Positions 7,948 to 15,598 of a DNA stretch of 64,000 nucleotides are shown here, piece by piece. Made by a program: the position numbers and the translations under genes. Origin of the DNA: Oscillospiraceae bacterium (GTDB lineage Bacteria > Bacillota_A > Clostridia > Oscillospirales > Ruminococcaceae); NCBI GenBank assembly GCA_004558145.1, contig SFDQ01000002.1, positions 124,001-188,000 on the forward strand, read 5' to 3'. Below the pieces are notes generated by a model. It was not told the origin of the DNA and ran no database searches. It was given only the letters and a program-made list of their open reading frames with translations. Numbering within the stretch: position 1 is the first letter of the stretch; every line of letters begins with the position of its first letter.

Positions 7948-8748
7948 ATGAAACTGACCATTCTCGGCACCGGCAACGCTGCGGTGACCGAGTGCTACAA
8001 CACCTGCTTTCTGCTCACCGAGGGCCCGGACCATCTGCTGGTGGACGGGGGCGGCGGCAACGGCATCTTCCGCCAGCTGAAGGCCGCCGGGGTGCGCTGG
8101 CAGGACGTGCGCTCCATCTTCGTCACCCACAAGCATCTGGACCACATCACCGGCATTTTGTGGATGATGCGGATGATCCTGCAGGGCATGGCCCGGGGCC
8201 AGTACGAGGGGGAGGCCACGATTTACTCTCACAAAGAGGTGACCGGCCTTCTGCGCACCATGGCGGGGCTGCTGCTGAGCGAAAAGGAGACCCGCTTTCT
8301 GGACGAGCGCCTTCATCTGGTGACGGTGGAAGACGGCGAGAGCCTGCCCCTTCTGGGCCAAAGGGCCTGCTTTTTTGACATCGGCTCCACCAAGGCGGCC
8401 CAGTTCGGCTTTTCCATCACCCTGCCCGGCGGCGGCAAACTGACCTGCTGCGGCGACGAGCCCTTCAATGAGAGGGAGCGCCCCTATGCCCAGGGCAGCC
8501 GCTGGCTGCTCCACGAGGCCTTCTGCCTTGCAAGCCAGGCGGATGTGTTCAAGCCCTATCAAAAGCACCACTCCACCGTGGCGGACGCCTGCCGTCTGGC
8601 GGAAGAATTGGGCGTGGAGAACCTCATCCTCTACCACACCGAGGACAAGAACATCGCCCGGCGCAAGGCCCTTTACACCGCCGAGGGCGCGCCCCTCTTT
8701 TCCGGCAGCCTGTTCGTGCCGGAGGACCTGGAGACCTTTGAACTGTAA
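7948..8748 (+). CDS. MBL-fold metallo-hydrolase (RNase Z-like)
   Basis: A 266-residue metallo-beta-lactamase-fold protein. ATG 7948 is chosen because AGAAGGAGG precedes it at 7931-7939; a longer frame from 7897 would start inside the promoter. The metal motif THKHLDHITG (HxHxDH) lies near residue 64, with further ligand candidates in CCGDEPFNE and in the H of LLHEAF and KHHSTV near the C-terminal third, the pattern of the RNase Z / arylsulfatase-like branch. The substrate cannot be told from sequence or context. It is a single-gene unit between a promoter and a bidirectional terminator. Confidence 0.85.
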   Translation: MKLTILGTGNAAVTECYNTCFLLTEGPDHLLVDGGGGNGIFRQLKAAGVRWQDVRSIFVTHKHLDHITGILWMMRMILQGMARGQYEGEATIYSHKEVTGLLRTMAGLLLSEKETRFLDERLHLVTVEDGESLPLLGQRACFFDIGSTKAAQFGFSITLPGGGKLTCCGDEPFNERERPYAQGSRWLLHEAFCLASQADVFKPYQKHHSTVADACRLAEELGVENLILYHTEDKNIARRKALYTAEGAPLFSGSLFVPEDLETFEL

Positions 8749-8750
8749 CA

Positions 8751-8792
8751 AAAAGCCCGGCGGGGACGCTTTCACGTCCCCGCCGGGCTTTT
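8751..8792. terminator. Bidirectional terminator
   Basis: An 18-bp stem AAAAGCCCGGCGGGGACG / complement with a 6-nt loop; it serves the MBL-fold gene from the left and the MFS gene from the right. Confidence 0.9.
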
Positions 8793-8794
8793 AT

Positions 8795-9958
8795 TCATCT
8801 GTTTTTCGCCACCGTGCGAAAGGTGGCCTCCAGCATGGTGATCATCAGCAGGATGAGCAATGCCAGAAAAAGAGGCATCCAGCCGAGGCCCGCCCGGTTC
8901 GCGATGAGGCCGAAGAGGGGCGGCATCAGGGTGGAGCCCACATAGGCGCTGGCCATCTGCATGCCGATGATGCCCTGGGAGTTCTCCGCGCCGAAGTTCG
9001 CGGGCGTGGCGTGGATGATGGCCGGGTACACCGGCGCGTTGCCAAGACCCAAAAGTCCCAGGCCCAAAAGGGTCCCCGGCTCTCCCCCGCCGGGCAGCGC
9101 CAGCACCGCCAGCGCCGCGGCGATGACCCCGGTCCCCAGGCGGATCATGCCCCGGTCGCCCACCTTGTCGGCGATGAAGCCGGAGACGAACCGGCCCACG
9201 GTGATGCCCACATACAGCACCGCCGCGCTGGCCGCGGCCCGCTGGGCGGAAAAGCCCCGCTCCCCCGCCAGATAGCTGCTGGCCCAGAGGATGGAGGTGC
9301 CCTCCGCCCCGCAGTAGGCGAAGAAGCCCACGAAGAGGGTGGGCGCGCCCTTGATCTTCAGCGCGCCCCGGATGCCCAGCACCTGCCCGGCGCGGGCGGT
9401 CTGCGCCTCGTCCCGATGGATGTTCCACACCGGCAGGGTGAGCACCAGCACCACCCCGATGGCCAGCTGCATCAGCGCCACCGTGCGGTAGCCCAGCTGC
9501 CAGCCGGAATGGCGCAGCGCCCAGCTCATCACGCAGGGGCTGATGACGGTGCCCACACCCCAGAAGCAGTGCAGCCAGCTCATGTGGCGGGAGCGGTAGT
9601 GCAGGGCCACATAGTTGTTGATGGCCGAGTCGATGCAGCCGGCGGCGAGGCCGTAGGGCACCGCCCAGAGGCAGAGCATCCAGAACCGGGTGGAGACGGA
9701 AAACCCGAACAGGGCCGCCGCGCTGAGGAACACGCTGGCCACGGTCACGCCCCGGGTGGAAAACTTTGCGGTGAGCCGCTCGGACAAAAGGCTGGAGCAG
9801 ATGGTGCCGCCGGTGATGATCATGGACACCATGCCCGCGGCGGAGAGGGGCTGGTCAAACACCAGCCGCATGGTGGGCCAGCCCGAGCCCAGCAGGGAGT
9901 CCGGCAGGCCCAGGCTGATGAACACGAGGTAGATAACGGCGAGAAGCAGGGTGTACAT
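8795..9958 (-). CDS. MFS transporter
   Basis: A 387-residue major facilitator with about 12 membrane spans. It has the FISLGLPDSLLGSGWPTMR opening seen in the fucose-permease-like branch, SERLTAKFSTRGVTVAS for the helix 2-3 loop, and FVSGFIADKVGDRGMIRLG for the helix 8-9 loop. The substrate is unknown; this branch carries sugars, drugs or metabolites. The gene is separated from the upstream sodium symporter by a terminator, so it appears to have its own transcript. The frame ends in a short basic tail. Confidence 0.85.
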   Translation of the reverse strand: MYTLLLAVIYLVFISLGLPDSLLGSGWPTMRLVFDQPLSAAGMVSMIITGGTICSSLLSERLTAKFSTRGVTVASVFLSAAALFGFSVSTRFWMLCLWAVPYGLAAGCIDSAINNYVALHYRSRHMSWLHCFWGVGTVISPCVMSWALRHSGWQLGYRTVALMQLAIGVVLVLTLPVWNIHRDEAQTARAGQVLGIRGALKIKGAPTLFVGFFAYCGAEGTSILWASSYLAGERGFSAQRAAASAAVLYVGITVGRFVSGFIADKVGDRGMIRLGTGVIAAALAVLALPGGGEPGTLLGLGLLGLGNAPVYPAIIHATPANFGAENSQGIIGMQMASAYVGSTLMPPLFGLIANRAGLGWMPLFLALLILLMITMLEATFRTVAKNR

Positions 9959-9976
9959 GACAAAAATTCCTTTTCA

Positions 9977-10006
9977 AAGAAAGGGGGCGCCAAGGCGCCC
10001 CCTTTT
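9977..10006 (-). terminator. Terminator of the sodium symporter gene
   Basis: AAAGGGGGCGCC / GGCGCCCCCTTT stem with a 2-nt spacer and pyrimidine-rich tail on the minus strand. Confidence 0.75.
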
Positions 10007-10028
10007 GATTTTTGTGATGCCGCGGCGT

Positions 10029-11411
10029 TTACCAGGCCAGCACGCTCTGGATGAACAGGAACGCCACGAAGATGGGCAGGATGTAGGTGACATACACCCG
10101 CATCCAGTCGGGGATCTTCGCGCCTTCGCCCTGGTTTGCCTCGTTCTGGTACTTCTTGAAGCCCCAGCCCACGCGGCTGATGCAGAAGAAGAGATAGACC
10201 AGACTGCCGAAGGGCAGCAGGATGTTGCTGATAAGGTAGTCCTCCACGTCCATGAAGCCGGAACCGTTGCCGCGGGGGTCAAAGGCGGACCAGACGTTGA
10301 AGCCCAGCACGCAGGGCAGCGAGATGAGGGTGACCACCACGCCGTTCACCAGCGCCGCCTTTTTGCGGGTCCAGCCGGTGAGGTCCATGGTGCAGGCCAG
10401 GATGTTCTCAAACACCGCGATGATGGTGGAGAAGGCCGCGAAGCTCATGAACAGGAAGAACAGGCTGCCCCACACCCGGCCGGCGGGCATGTCGTTGAAC
10501 ACGTTGGGCAGGGTGATGAAGATGAGGTTGGGGCCGCTGTCCGCCGGCACGCCATAGGCCATGCAGGCCGGGAAGATGATGAGGCCGGAGGTGAAGGCCA
10601 CGAAGGTGTCCAGCCCGGCGATGCGCACGCTCTCGCCCAGCAGGCTGTGCCGGCGGTCCAGATAGCTGCCGAAGATCAGCATGGCGCCGATGCCCAGGCT
10701 CAGGGTGAAGAAACTCTGGTTCAGCGCGGCGGTGACCACGCCCAGGGTGTTCTGCACCGTCTCAAGGGCGGTCTCGCCCGCCATCACCGAGAAGTCGGGC
10801 ACCAGATAGAACTTGACGCCCTCGATGCCGCCGGGCAGCATCACGCTGTTCACCGCCAGCACCACGATCAGCGCCAGCAGAGCCAGCATCATCCACTTGG
10901 TGATGCGCTCCACGCCCTTCTGCAAGCCCATGGAGCAGATCAAAAAGCCCAGCACCACCACGACCACCATCCAGAAGCCCATGGTGACCGGCTGGCTCAG
11001 CATGCCGGAGAAGGCGTCCGCCACCTGGTCGGTGTCCAGGCCTTCCAGCTGGCCGGTAAGGGAGCGGTAGAAGTAATAGAGCATCCAGCCGGTGACGCTG
11101 GTGTAGAAGCTCATCAGCACATAGTTGCCCAGCATGGCCACCTTGCCGTGCCAGTGCCACTTGGTGCCGGCGGGCTCCAGCTGCTGGTAGGCCAGCACGC
11201 AGCTTTTGCGGCTGGCGCGGCCGATGGCAAATTCCATGGTGAGCACGGGCACGCCCACCGTTACAAGAAACAGCACATAGAGAAGCACGAAGGCGCCGCC
11301 GCCGTTCTGCCCCACCACATAGGGGAAGCGCCACACATTGCCGATGCCGATGGCGCACCCGGCGCTGATGAGCAGAAAGCCCAGCCGGGATTTGAAATTC
11401 TCACGCTGCAT
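10029..11411 (-). CDS. Sodium-dependent symporter, NSS/SNF family
   Basis: A 460-residue member of the neurotransmitter:sodium symporter family, which carries amino acids with sodium. The start has the family hallmark SRLGFLLISAGCAIGIGNVWRFPYV split over the first unwound helix (GCAIGIGNVWRFP), with NGGGAFVLLYV following; ATG 11411 is preceded by GAGGTG. About 11-12 membrane spans are visible and the length matches bacterial LeuT-like and MhsT-like proteins. The amino acid is not predictable with confidence; the related clostridial proteins are usually annotated for tryptophan, tyrosine or general hydrophobic amino acids. The transcript starts with a long hairpin (11436-11478). Confidence 0.9.
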   Translation of the reverse strand: MQRENFKSRLGFLLISAGCAIGIGNVWRFPYVVGQNGGGAFVLLYVLFLVTVGVPVLTMEFAIGRASRKSCVLAYQQLEPAGTKWHWHGKVAMLGNYVLMSFYTSVTGWMLYYFYRSLTGQLEGLDTDQVADAFSGMLSQPVTMGFWMVVVVVLGFLICSMGLQKGVERITKWMMLALLALIVVLAVNSVMLPGGIEGVKFYLVPDFSVMAGETALETVQNTLGVVTAALNQSFFTLSLGIGAMLIFGSYLDRRHSLLGESVRIAGLDTFVAFTSGLIIFPACMAYGVPADSGPNLIFITLPNVFNDMPAGRVWGSLFFLFMSFAAFSTIIAVFENILACTMDLTGWTRKKAALVNGVVVTLISLPCVLGFNVWSAFDPRGNGSGFMDVEDYLISNILLPFGSLVYLFFCISRVGWGFKKYQNEANQGEGAKIPDWMRVYVTYILPIFVAFLFIQSVLAW

Positions 11412-11435
11412 GATAACACCTCACAGTGAATTGAA

Positions 11436-11478
11436 GGTACCGCAGCGGCCCGCAATTTTGCCGCTTTAGCGCAGTACC
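11436..11478 (-). other. Hairpin at the 5' end of the symporter transcript
   Basis: On the minus strand, GGTACTGC pairs with GCGGTACC and, inside, AGCGGC pairs with GCCGCT. The hairpin begins at the predicted transcription start, 25 bp before the start codon. It could stabilize the mRNA or act as a binding site; no known riboswitch class fits. Confidence 0.45.
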
Positions 11479-11483
11479 TCTCT

Positions 11484-11512
11484 ATTATAGCGAGTCCGCC
11501 CTCCGCTTGCAA
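11484..11512 (-). promoter_or_regulatory. Promoter of the sodium symporter gene
   Basis: Minus strand TTGCAA (11512-11507), 17-bp spacer, TATAAT (11489-11484). Confidence 0.65.
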
Positions 11513-11525
11513 GCCGCAAACGAGG

Positions 11526-11563
11526 AAAAGCCCCCGGAACCTTGCGGTTTCCGGGGGCTTTTT
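11526..11563 (-). terminator. Terminator of the GH25 gene
   Basis: AAAAAGCCCCCGGAA-type stem with a CGCAAGG loop, 10 bp after the stop codon. Confidence 0.85.
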
Positions 11564-11574
11564 GAGAGTTTTTG

Positions 11575-13662
11575 TCAGCCCAGCTTGCTCACGTTCATAT
11601 CCACGCGGGTGGAGATGCCGGGCACGACGCCAGAGCTGGTGTACTGCCAGATGTCGTAGTTGTACTTGAAGTCCAGCTGGTCGCGGTACTGGGCGATCCA
11701 GATGCTGTAACCGGTGAGGCTGGCCATGTTCAGGTTGTTGTAGAACCAGGAGGCGTAGCTGTAAACGCCGGCGCGGTAGCCCGCGTTCTGGATGGCGTTG
11801 CAGAAGGCCACCGCGTTGCGGGTGCGCTGGTCGCGGCTGATGCCGTCGGCGCGGCCGGTGTCGCCCGCCACCTTCTCGGTGTCGAAGTAGATGGGGTAGC
11901 TCACGCGGCCGCCGGTCTCCTGGATGAGGCGGATGACCATGCTGGCCTCCTCCACGGCTTCCTGCTCATTGATGGCCTGGCTGTAGAAGTACAGGCCCAC
12001 CTTCACGCCCGCGGCGTTGGCACCCTTGATGTTCTGGCGGAAGTAGGGGTCCTCCACCAGGGCGCCCGTGCCGTAGCCGCGGTAGCCCACGCGGATGATG
12101 GCAAAGTCGATGCCGCTGGCCTTCACCGCGTTCCAGTCGATGTTGTACTGATACTTGGACACGTCGATGCCCTTCACCAGACCATTGCTGGTGTCCACAA
12201 CAGTGGGCTTGCCGCTCGCGTCGAACTTGTACTTCACGCCGGCGATGACCTTTTCGGTGTTCACCAGCTTCTCATGGGTGGTGGGGTCGTAGAAGGCCTC
12301 TTTGCTCTCAAAGCTGGGCTGCCAGCCGCTGTATACCACCTTCACGGTGACCTCGGTGGCGGTGAGCTTGAAGGCGCTGTTGGCCACCACCTTGCCGTCC
12401 TTGAACAGCACCACGGTGGCGACAGGGGTCGGGGTGGGAGTGCCCGCCGGGGTGGGAGTCGGGGTGGGGGCCGGCGTGGGGCTGGGAGTGGCCGAGGGGC
12501 TCGGCGTGGGGGTCACCTCCGGGGTGGGGGTGATCTCCGGGCTGGGGCTCGGCGTGGGAGTCGGGGTGGGGGTAGGCGTGGGAGTAGGAGTGGGGGTGGG
12601 GGTCGGCGTCACCTCCGGCGCGGTGGAGGAAGAGCCGGAACTGGGCACGGAAGTGCTGCCGGATTCATCCTCCGCAAACGCCACCGGGAAGAACAGCCGG
12701 CCGAAGCCGCCCGCCACGCTGCTGAACACGCTGTTGGCGGCAGCGGGCGCCTGATAGGTGGCCTCCACGATGTACTCGCCGCCGTTCGCGTCCTTCTCGG
12801 TCTTGCTCACATAGTAGTTGGAGCGGGAGCCGTCCGCGTTCAGCAGCCATGCCTTGCCGCCTTCGCTCTTGGTGTTGCCGGACACGGTGTAGACCTTGGC
12901 CTTGACCTCTTCCTTCTTGCTGATGTTGGAATCGTAGTCGTTGGCGGGCAGGGTCTCGGTGGGATCGAAGCCGTCGGTGGTCTCGTCGCTCAGCACGTTG
13001 TCGTCGGTGACGATGTCGCCCGCGCCCACTTCGCTCTCGTCCTTGATCTGGTCCTTGACCGCCTCGGTGTCCACCTTGTACTCCACCTTCTCCTTCACCT
13101 TGGTGGTGACGGGGTCAGGCAGTATGTAGCCCTCGATCTCCGAGAGGCTCACGGTGTACTCGCCCACCGGCAGCTCCTCGATCAGCAGGGTGCCGGTCTT
13201 GGGGTCGATCTTGTAGGTCTCGGTGGGTTTCTGAGTCTTGGTGCTGGAAGAGCTGGAGGACTTGCCGGAAGTGCTCTTGCTGGAGGCGGACTTGTCCGCC
13301 TTGTAGTCCACCACCACCTCGAACTCGGTGCCCAGCACGGGCATGCCGTTCTCGGCGTCGGTGACGGTGACGCCCAGGGTCTGCTGCACCGCGGTGACCT
13401 CCAGCGCCAGCTGGATGGGCTCCGGGGTGGCCGTGGGTTCCGGCGTGGGCGACGCGGTGGGGTCCGGCGTTGCGGTGACGCTGGGGGCCGAACTGCTCAC
13501 GGACGAGCTGTTCGCCGCGGCGTTCACCGCCGTGAGGGCGATGCCCGCGCCGGTGCCTACCACCAGGATCATGGCGCAGCTGAGGGCCAGCACCGCCTTG
13601 TAAAGGGGCATGCGGCTCCAGAAGCTGCGGGTGAAATAGCGTGAAATATCTTTTCTGCTCAT
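11575..13662 (-). CDS. GH25 muramidase with SpaA-like and Thr-Pro stalk regions
   Basis: A 695-residue surface or secreted peptidoglycan hydrolase. A basic N-terminus and one membrane span (about residues 20-45) anchor it or serve as an uncleaved signal. Then come a Ser/Thr/Pro linker, a SpaA-like beta domain (TVTDAENGMPVLGTEF ... LLIEELPVGEYTVSLSEIEGY), a Ser/Lys-rich insert, and a Thr-Pro stalk around residues 350-415. The C-terminal domain from about residue 495 is GH25: KGIDVSKYQ, FAIIRVGYRG, YPIYFDTEK (catalytic Asp and Glu) and WIAQYR. Such enzymes cut the MurNAc-GlcNAc bond. The SpaA-like domain and stalk probably span the cell wall. No sortase motif is seen. Confidence 0.9.
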   Translation of the reverse strand: MSRKDISRYFTRSFWSRMPLYKAVLALSCAMILVVGTGAGIALTAVNAAANSSSVSSSAPSVTATPDPTASPTPEPTATPEPIQLALEVTAVQQTLGVTVTDAENGMPVLGTEFEVVVDYKADKSASSKSTSGKSSSSSSTKTQKPTETYKIDPKTGTLLIEELPVGEYTVSLSEIEGYILPDPVTTKVKEKVEYKVDTEAVKDQIKDESEVGAGDIVTDDNVLSDETTDGFDPTETLPANDYDSNISKKEEVKAKVYTVSGNTKSEGGKAWLLNADGSRSNYYVSKTEKDANGGEYIVEATYQAPAAANSVFSSVAGGFGRLFFPVAFAEDESGSTSVPSSGSSSTAPEVTPTPTPTPTPTPTPTPTPTPSPSPEITPTPEVTPTPSPSATPSPTPAPTPTPTPAGTPTPTPVATVVLFKDGKVVANSAFKLTATEVTVKVVYSGWQPSFESKEAFYDPTTHEKLVNTEKVIAGVKYKFDASGKPTVVDTSNGLVKGIDVSKYQYNIDWNAVKASGIDFAIIRVGYRGYGTGALVEDPYFRQNIKGANAAGVKVGLYFYSQAINEQEAVEEASMVIRLIQETGGRVSYPIYFDTEKVAGDTGRADGISRDQRTRNAVAFCNAIQNAGYRAGVYSYASWFYNNLNMASLTGYSIWIAQYRDQLDFKYNYDIWQYTSSGVVPGISTRVDMNVSKLG
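12424..12612. repeat. 6-bp coding repeat for the Thr-Pro stalk
   Basis: A tandem of GGGGTG/GGAGTC-like hexamers that encodes alternating Thr-Pro (and some Ser-Pro, Ala-Pro) on the minus strand of the GH25 gene. Slippage here would change stalk length in frame. Confidence 0.8.
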
Positions 13663-13740
13663 GCTTTGAATGATTCCTCCGCGTATGTTTTTTCACCGCT
13701 CCAAAGGCGGGAAAAGGCAGATCTTCGCATATGTGGCCTA

Positions 13741-13769
13741 ATTATAGCACATCTGCCGACAAAGGTACA
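13741..13769 (-). promoter_or_regulatory. Promoter of the GH25 gene
   Basis: Minus strand extended -10 TGCTATAAT (TATAAT at 13746-13741) with weak -35 TGTACC at 13769-13764. Confidence 0.5.
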
Positions 13770-13814
13770 CAGAATTCCACTTTTTTCACAAAATTTGTTG
13801 AAAGGCCGTCCGCC

Positions 13815-14924
13815 TCACGCCCCCTGCCACAGCGGGCAGTAACGGGCCACCAGCAGGTCCACGCAGGCGCCGTAGCTGGCCATGCCCAGGTCCTGGCCGT
13901 AACTTTCCAGAAAGGCGGAGTAGGTACTCTCCGCCAGGTCGGTGGCAGGGCTCTCAAAGGACAGCCAGTACTCGTCGTTCCACAAAAGGTCCGCCGTTGG
14001 CCCCTCCTCCAGCAGCTGCCAGACCTCCAGCCAGGCTGTGGGGTCAGCGGTGTAGAGGGCGTTGGAAAGATGCAGAAACCCGAACAGCCAGCCGGAATAC
14101 TGCCAGAGCTCGTCGGCGCTGGCAAGGCAGGCGGCGATGCCCACAAAGTTCGCCTCCTGCTCGGGGGCCACGCCCCGCTGGTGGGCCTGCTCATGGGCGA
14201 TGGTCACCGGCAGGAACACATTGGGGCAGTCCATGTTGAGGGTGCTCTCGCCGGTGAAGGGAAAGATGTAGCCGGTGAAGCCCGCCGCGCTCATGAACCA
14301 GGAATAAACCGCGGGCTTGGGCTGACGGGCCGGGCCGTCCAGGAAGGGGTATTCCTCCGTGAGGGGGGCAAGGCTGTCGGCGCCCTCCTCCATGATGGCC
14401 GCGCTGTCCGCCGCAAGGCGGCCGGAGTCGTCCCGCTCCACCAGCCTGCCGGTGCGGTTGGCCCCCTCGGCGAACCACAGGGTGGTGGCTTCCAGGGCCT
14501 CGGTGGTCACCGGCTCTGCCGCAAGGCCGCTCTTTTCGCTGAAGGAGGAAGCATAGTAGTGCACGCCCCACAGCCAGCTCACCCCGGCCCAGATCCACAC
14601 CGCCACCGCCGCCAGCCCCACCAGCCGCCGGGCCAGCACCCGGCGGCGGCGCAGCTGCGCGCGCACCGTGGCCGCGGCCATCACCAGCAGCCACACCCCC
14701 AGCGCCGTGCAGAGCGCTTCGGCCAGCGAGAAGGGCAGCGGGTCCGCCAAGGCGCTGACGGCCTGCCGCGTCCCCATGGCGAGGGACGCCGCCGTATCCA
14801 TGGCCGCCCGGTCCTGCCGCAGCAGCAGAAAAAGCCCCTCGGCGGCGCACCCTGCCGCCAACAGGATGCACGGCGTTCGGTTTTGGGTCAGCCAGTTCCC
14901 TGCCCGTGTGATCCGTTCCTTCAT
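13815..14924 (-). CDS. DUF3810 membrane protein with HExxH zinc motif
   Basis: A 369-residue DUF3810 protein. Three membrane spans occur in the first 120 residues (ILLAAGCAAEGLFLLL; LCTALGVWLLVMAAATV; LVGLAAVAVWIWAGVSWLWG). The remaining domain faces outside and carries TIAHEQAHQRG, an HExxH zinc-metalloprotease motif, then EQEANFVGIAACL with Glu residues as possible third ligand. The reaction and substrate are unknown; the motif suggests a membrane-bound peptidase. The start ATG follows GAAGGGAGG. Its promoter stands back-to-back with that of the MarR gene, and one of the two MarR-type operators lies between them. Confidence 0.85.
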   Translation of the reverse strand: MKERITRAGNWLTQNRTPCILLAAGCAAEGLFLLLRQDRAAMDTAASLAMGTRQAVSALADPLPFSLAEALCTALGVWLLVMAAATVRAQLRRRRVLARRLVGLAAVAVWIWAGVSWLWGVHYYASSFSEKSGLAAEPVTTEALEATTLWFAEGANRTGRLVERDDSGRLAADSAAIMEEGADSLAPLTEEYPFLDGPARQPKPAVYSWFMSAAGFTGYIFPFTGESTLNMDCPNVFLPVTIAHEQAHQRGVAPEQEANFVGIAACLASADELWQYSGWLFGFLHLSNALYTADPTAWLEVWQLLEEGPTADLLWNDEYWLSFESPATDLAESTYSAFLESYGQDLGMASYGACVDLLVARYCPLWQGA

Positions 14925-14962
14925 TCTTGTGCCTCCCTTCGCCTTTTTTCCCTTTTCTTTTC

Positions 14963-14992
14963 ATTATACCCCCCTGCCGCGGCGGCACGCAA
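14963..14992 (-). promoter_or_regulatory. Promoter of the DUF3810 gene
   Basis: Minus strand TTGCGT (14992-14987), 18-bp spacer, TATAAT (14968-14963). Confidence 0.6.
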
Positions 14993-15009
14993 CGGGCAGA
15001 AAAAAATAA

Positions 15010-15022
15010 TTTGAACTTCAAA
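15010..15022. promoter_or_regulatory. MarR-type operator 1 (TTTGAACTTCAAA)
   Basis: A perfect palindrome TTTGAACTTCAAA just upstream of the marR -35 and 18 bp from the divergent DUF3810 -35. It matches the TTTGAnnnTCAAA form known for FabT operators. Confidence 0.65.
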
Positions 15023-15027
15023 ACATC

Positions 15028-15056
15028 TTGACAAAGGGCGGCGAGCGTGGTACCAT
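15028..15056 (+). promoter_or_regulatory. Promoter of the marR-degV unit
   Basis: TTGACA (15028-15033), 17-bp spacer, TACCAT (15051-15056); predicted start near 15063. Confidence 0.65.
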
Positions 15057-15063
15057 CGATTCG

Positions 15064-15076
15064 TTTGAACTTCAAA
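15064..15076. promoter_or_regulatory. MarR-type operator 2 (TTTGAACTTCAAA)
   Basis: A second identical palindrome exactly at the predicted transcription start. A weaker related sequence, TTTGTTCAAA, follows at 15082-15091. Binding here would block the promoter. Confidence 0.65.
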
Positions 15077-15111
15077 GTTTTTTTGTTCAAACGGGAAAGA
15101 AGGTGCATTCT

Positions 15112-15555
15112 GTGACCGAAGCAGAGCAAAAGATCAACAGTTTTCTGGTGGACGTGTTCAACGACGTGCTGCGCCTGGAAGAGGACGACCTGGCCAGAGG
15201 CCCCTACAAAAACCTCTCGGTCAGCGAGATGCACGTGCTGGAGGCGGTGGACAGCGCCGCCGGCGGCGAGACCATGCGGGAGCTGGCAGCCCGGCTGCGG
15301 GTGACCGCCAGCACCCTGACGGTGGCGGTGAAAACGCTGGAGCAAAAGGGGTATCTTGTGCGGGCGCGGGCCGAAGAGGACCGGCGCAAGGTCACGGTGA
15401 CCCTCACCGACGCGGCGCGCGGCGCGCTGGAGCGGCACGCGGCGTTCCACGAACAGCTGGTGGACCGGGTGAGCCGGCGGCTCACCCCGGCGCAGATGGA
15501 CCAGCTGGCGGACACCCTTGCGGCGCTCCACGGTTTTTTCACCGACATCCAGTGA
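15112..15555 (+). CDS. MarR-family repressor, FabT-like by context
   Basis: About 147 residues from GTG 15112, which follows AAGAAGG; another GTG at 15103 is possible, and an earlier in-frame opening at 15028 lies inside the promoter and is rejected. The protein shows a helical dimerization start (EQKINSFLVDVFNDVLRLEEDD), winged helix with LSVSEMHVLEAV, MRELAARLRVTASTLTVAVKTLEQKGYLVR and a wing EEDRRKVTVTLT. These are MarR hallmarks. Two identical palindromes overlap its own promoter, so it is probably autoregulated. The next gene is DegV/FakB-like, and the operator form TTTGAnnnTCAAA is that of FabT, which senses acyl-ACP to control fatty-acid synthesis. The role as FabT is inferred. Confidence 0.8.
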   Translation: MTEAEQKINSFLVDVFNDVLRLEEDDLARGPYKNLSVSEMHVLEAVDSAAGGETMRELAARLRVTASTLTVAVKTLEQKGYLVRARAEEDRRKVTVTLTDAARGALERHAAFHEQLVDRVSRRLTPAQMDQLADTLAALHGFFTDIQ

Positions 15556-15598
15556 AACGGCGGCAGGCACCGCCCCAACAGTAAGGAGACGATGTGAC

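Noticed and set aside
12424..12612. Tandem repeats resembling a short CRISPR or satellite
   Set aside because: The unit is 6 bp and keeps the Thr-Pro reading frame of the GH25 gene; there are no spacers.
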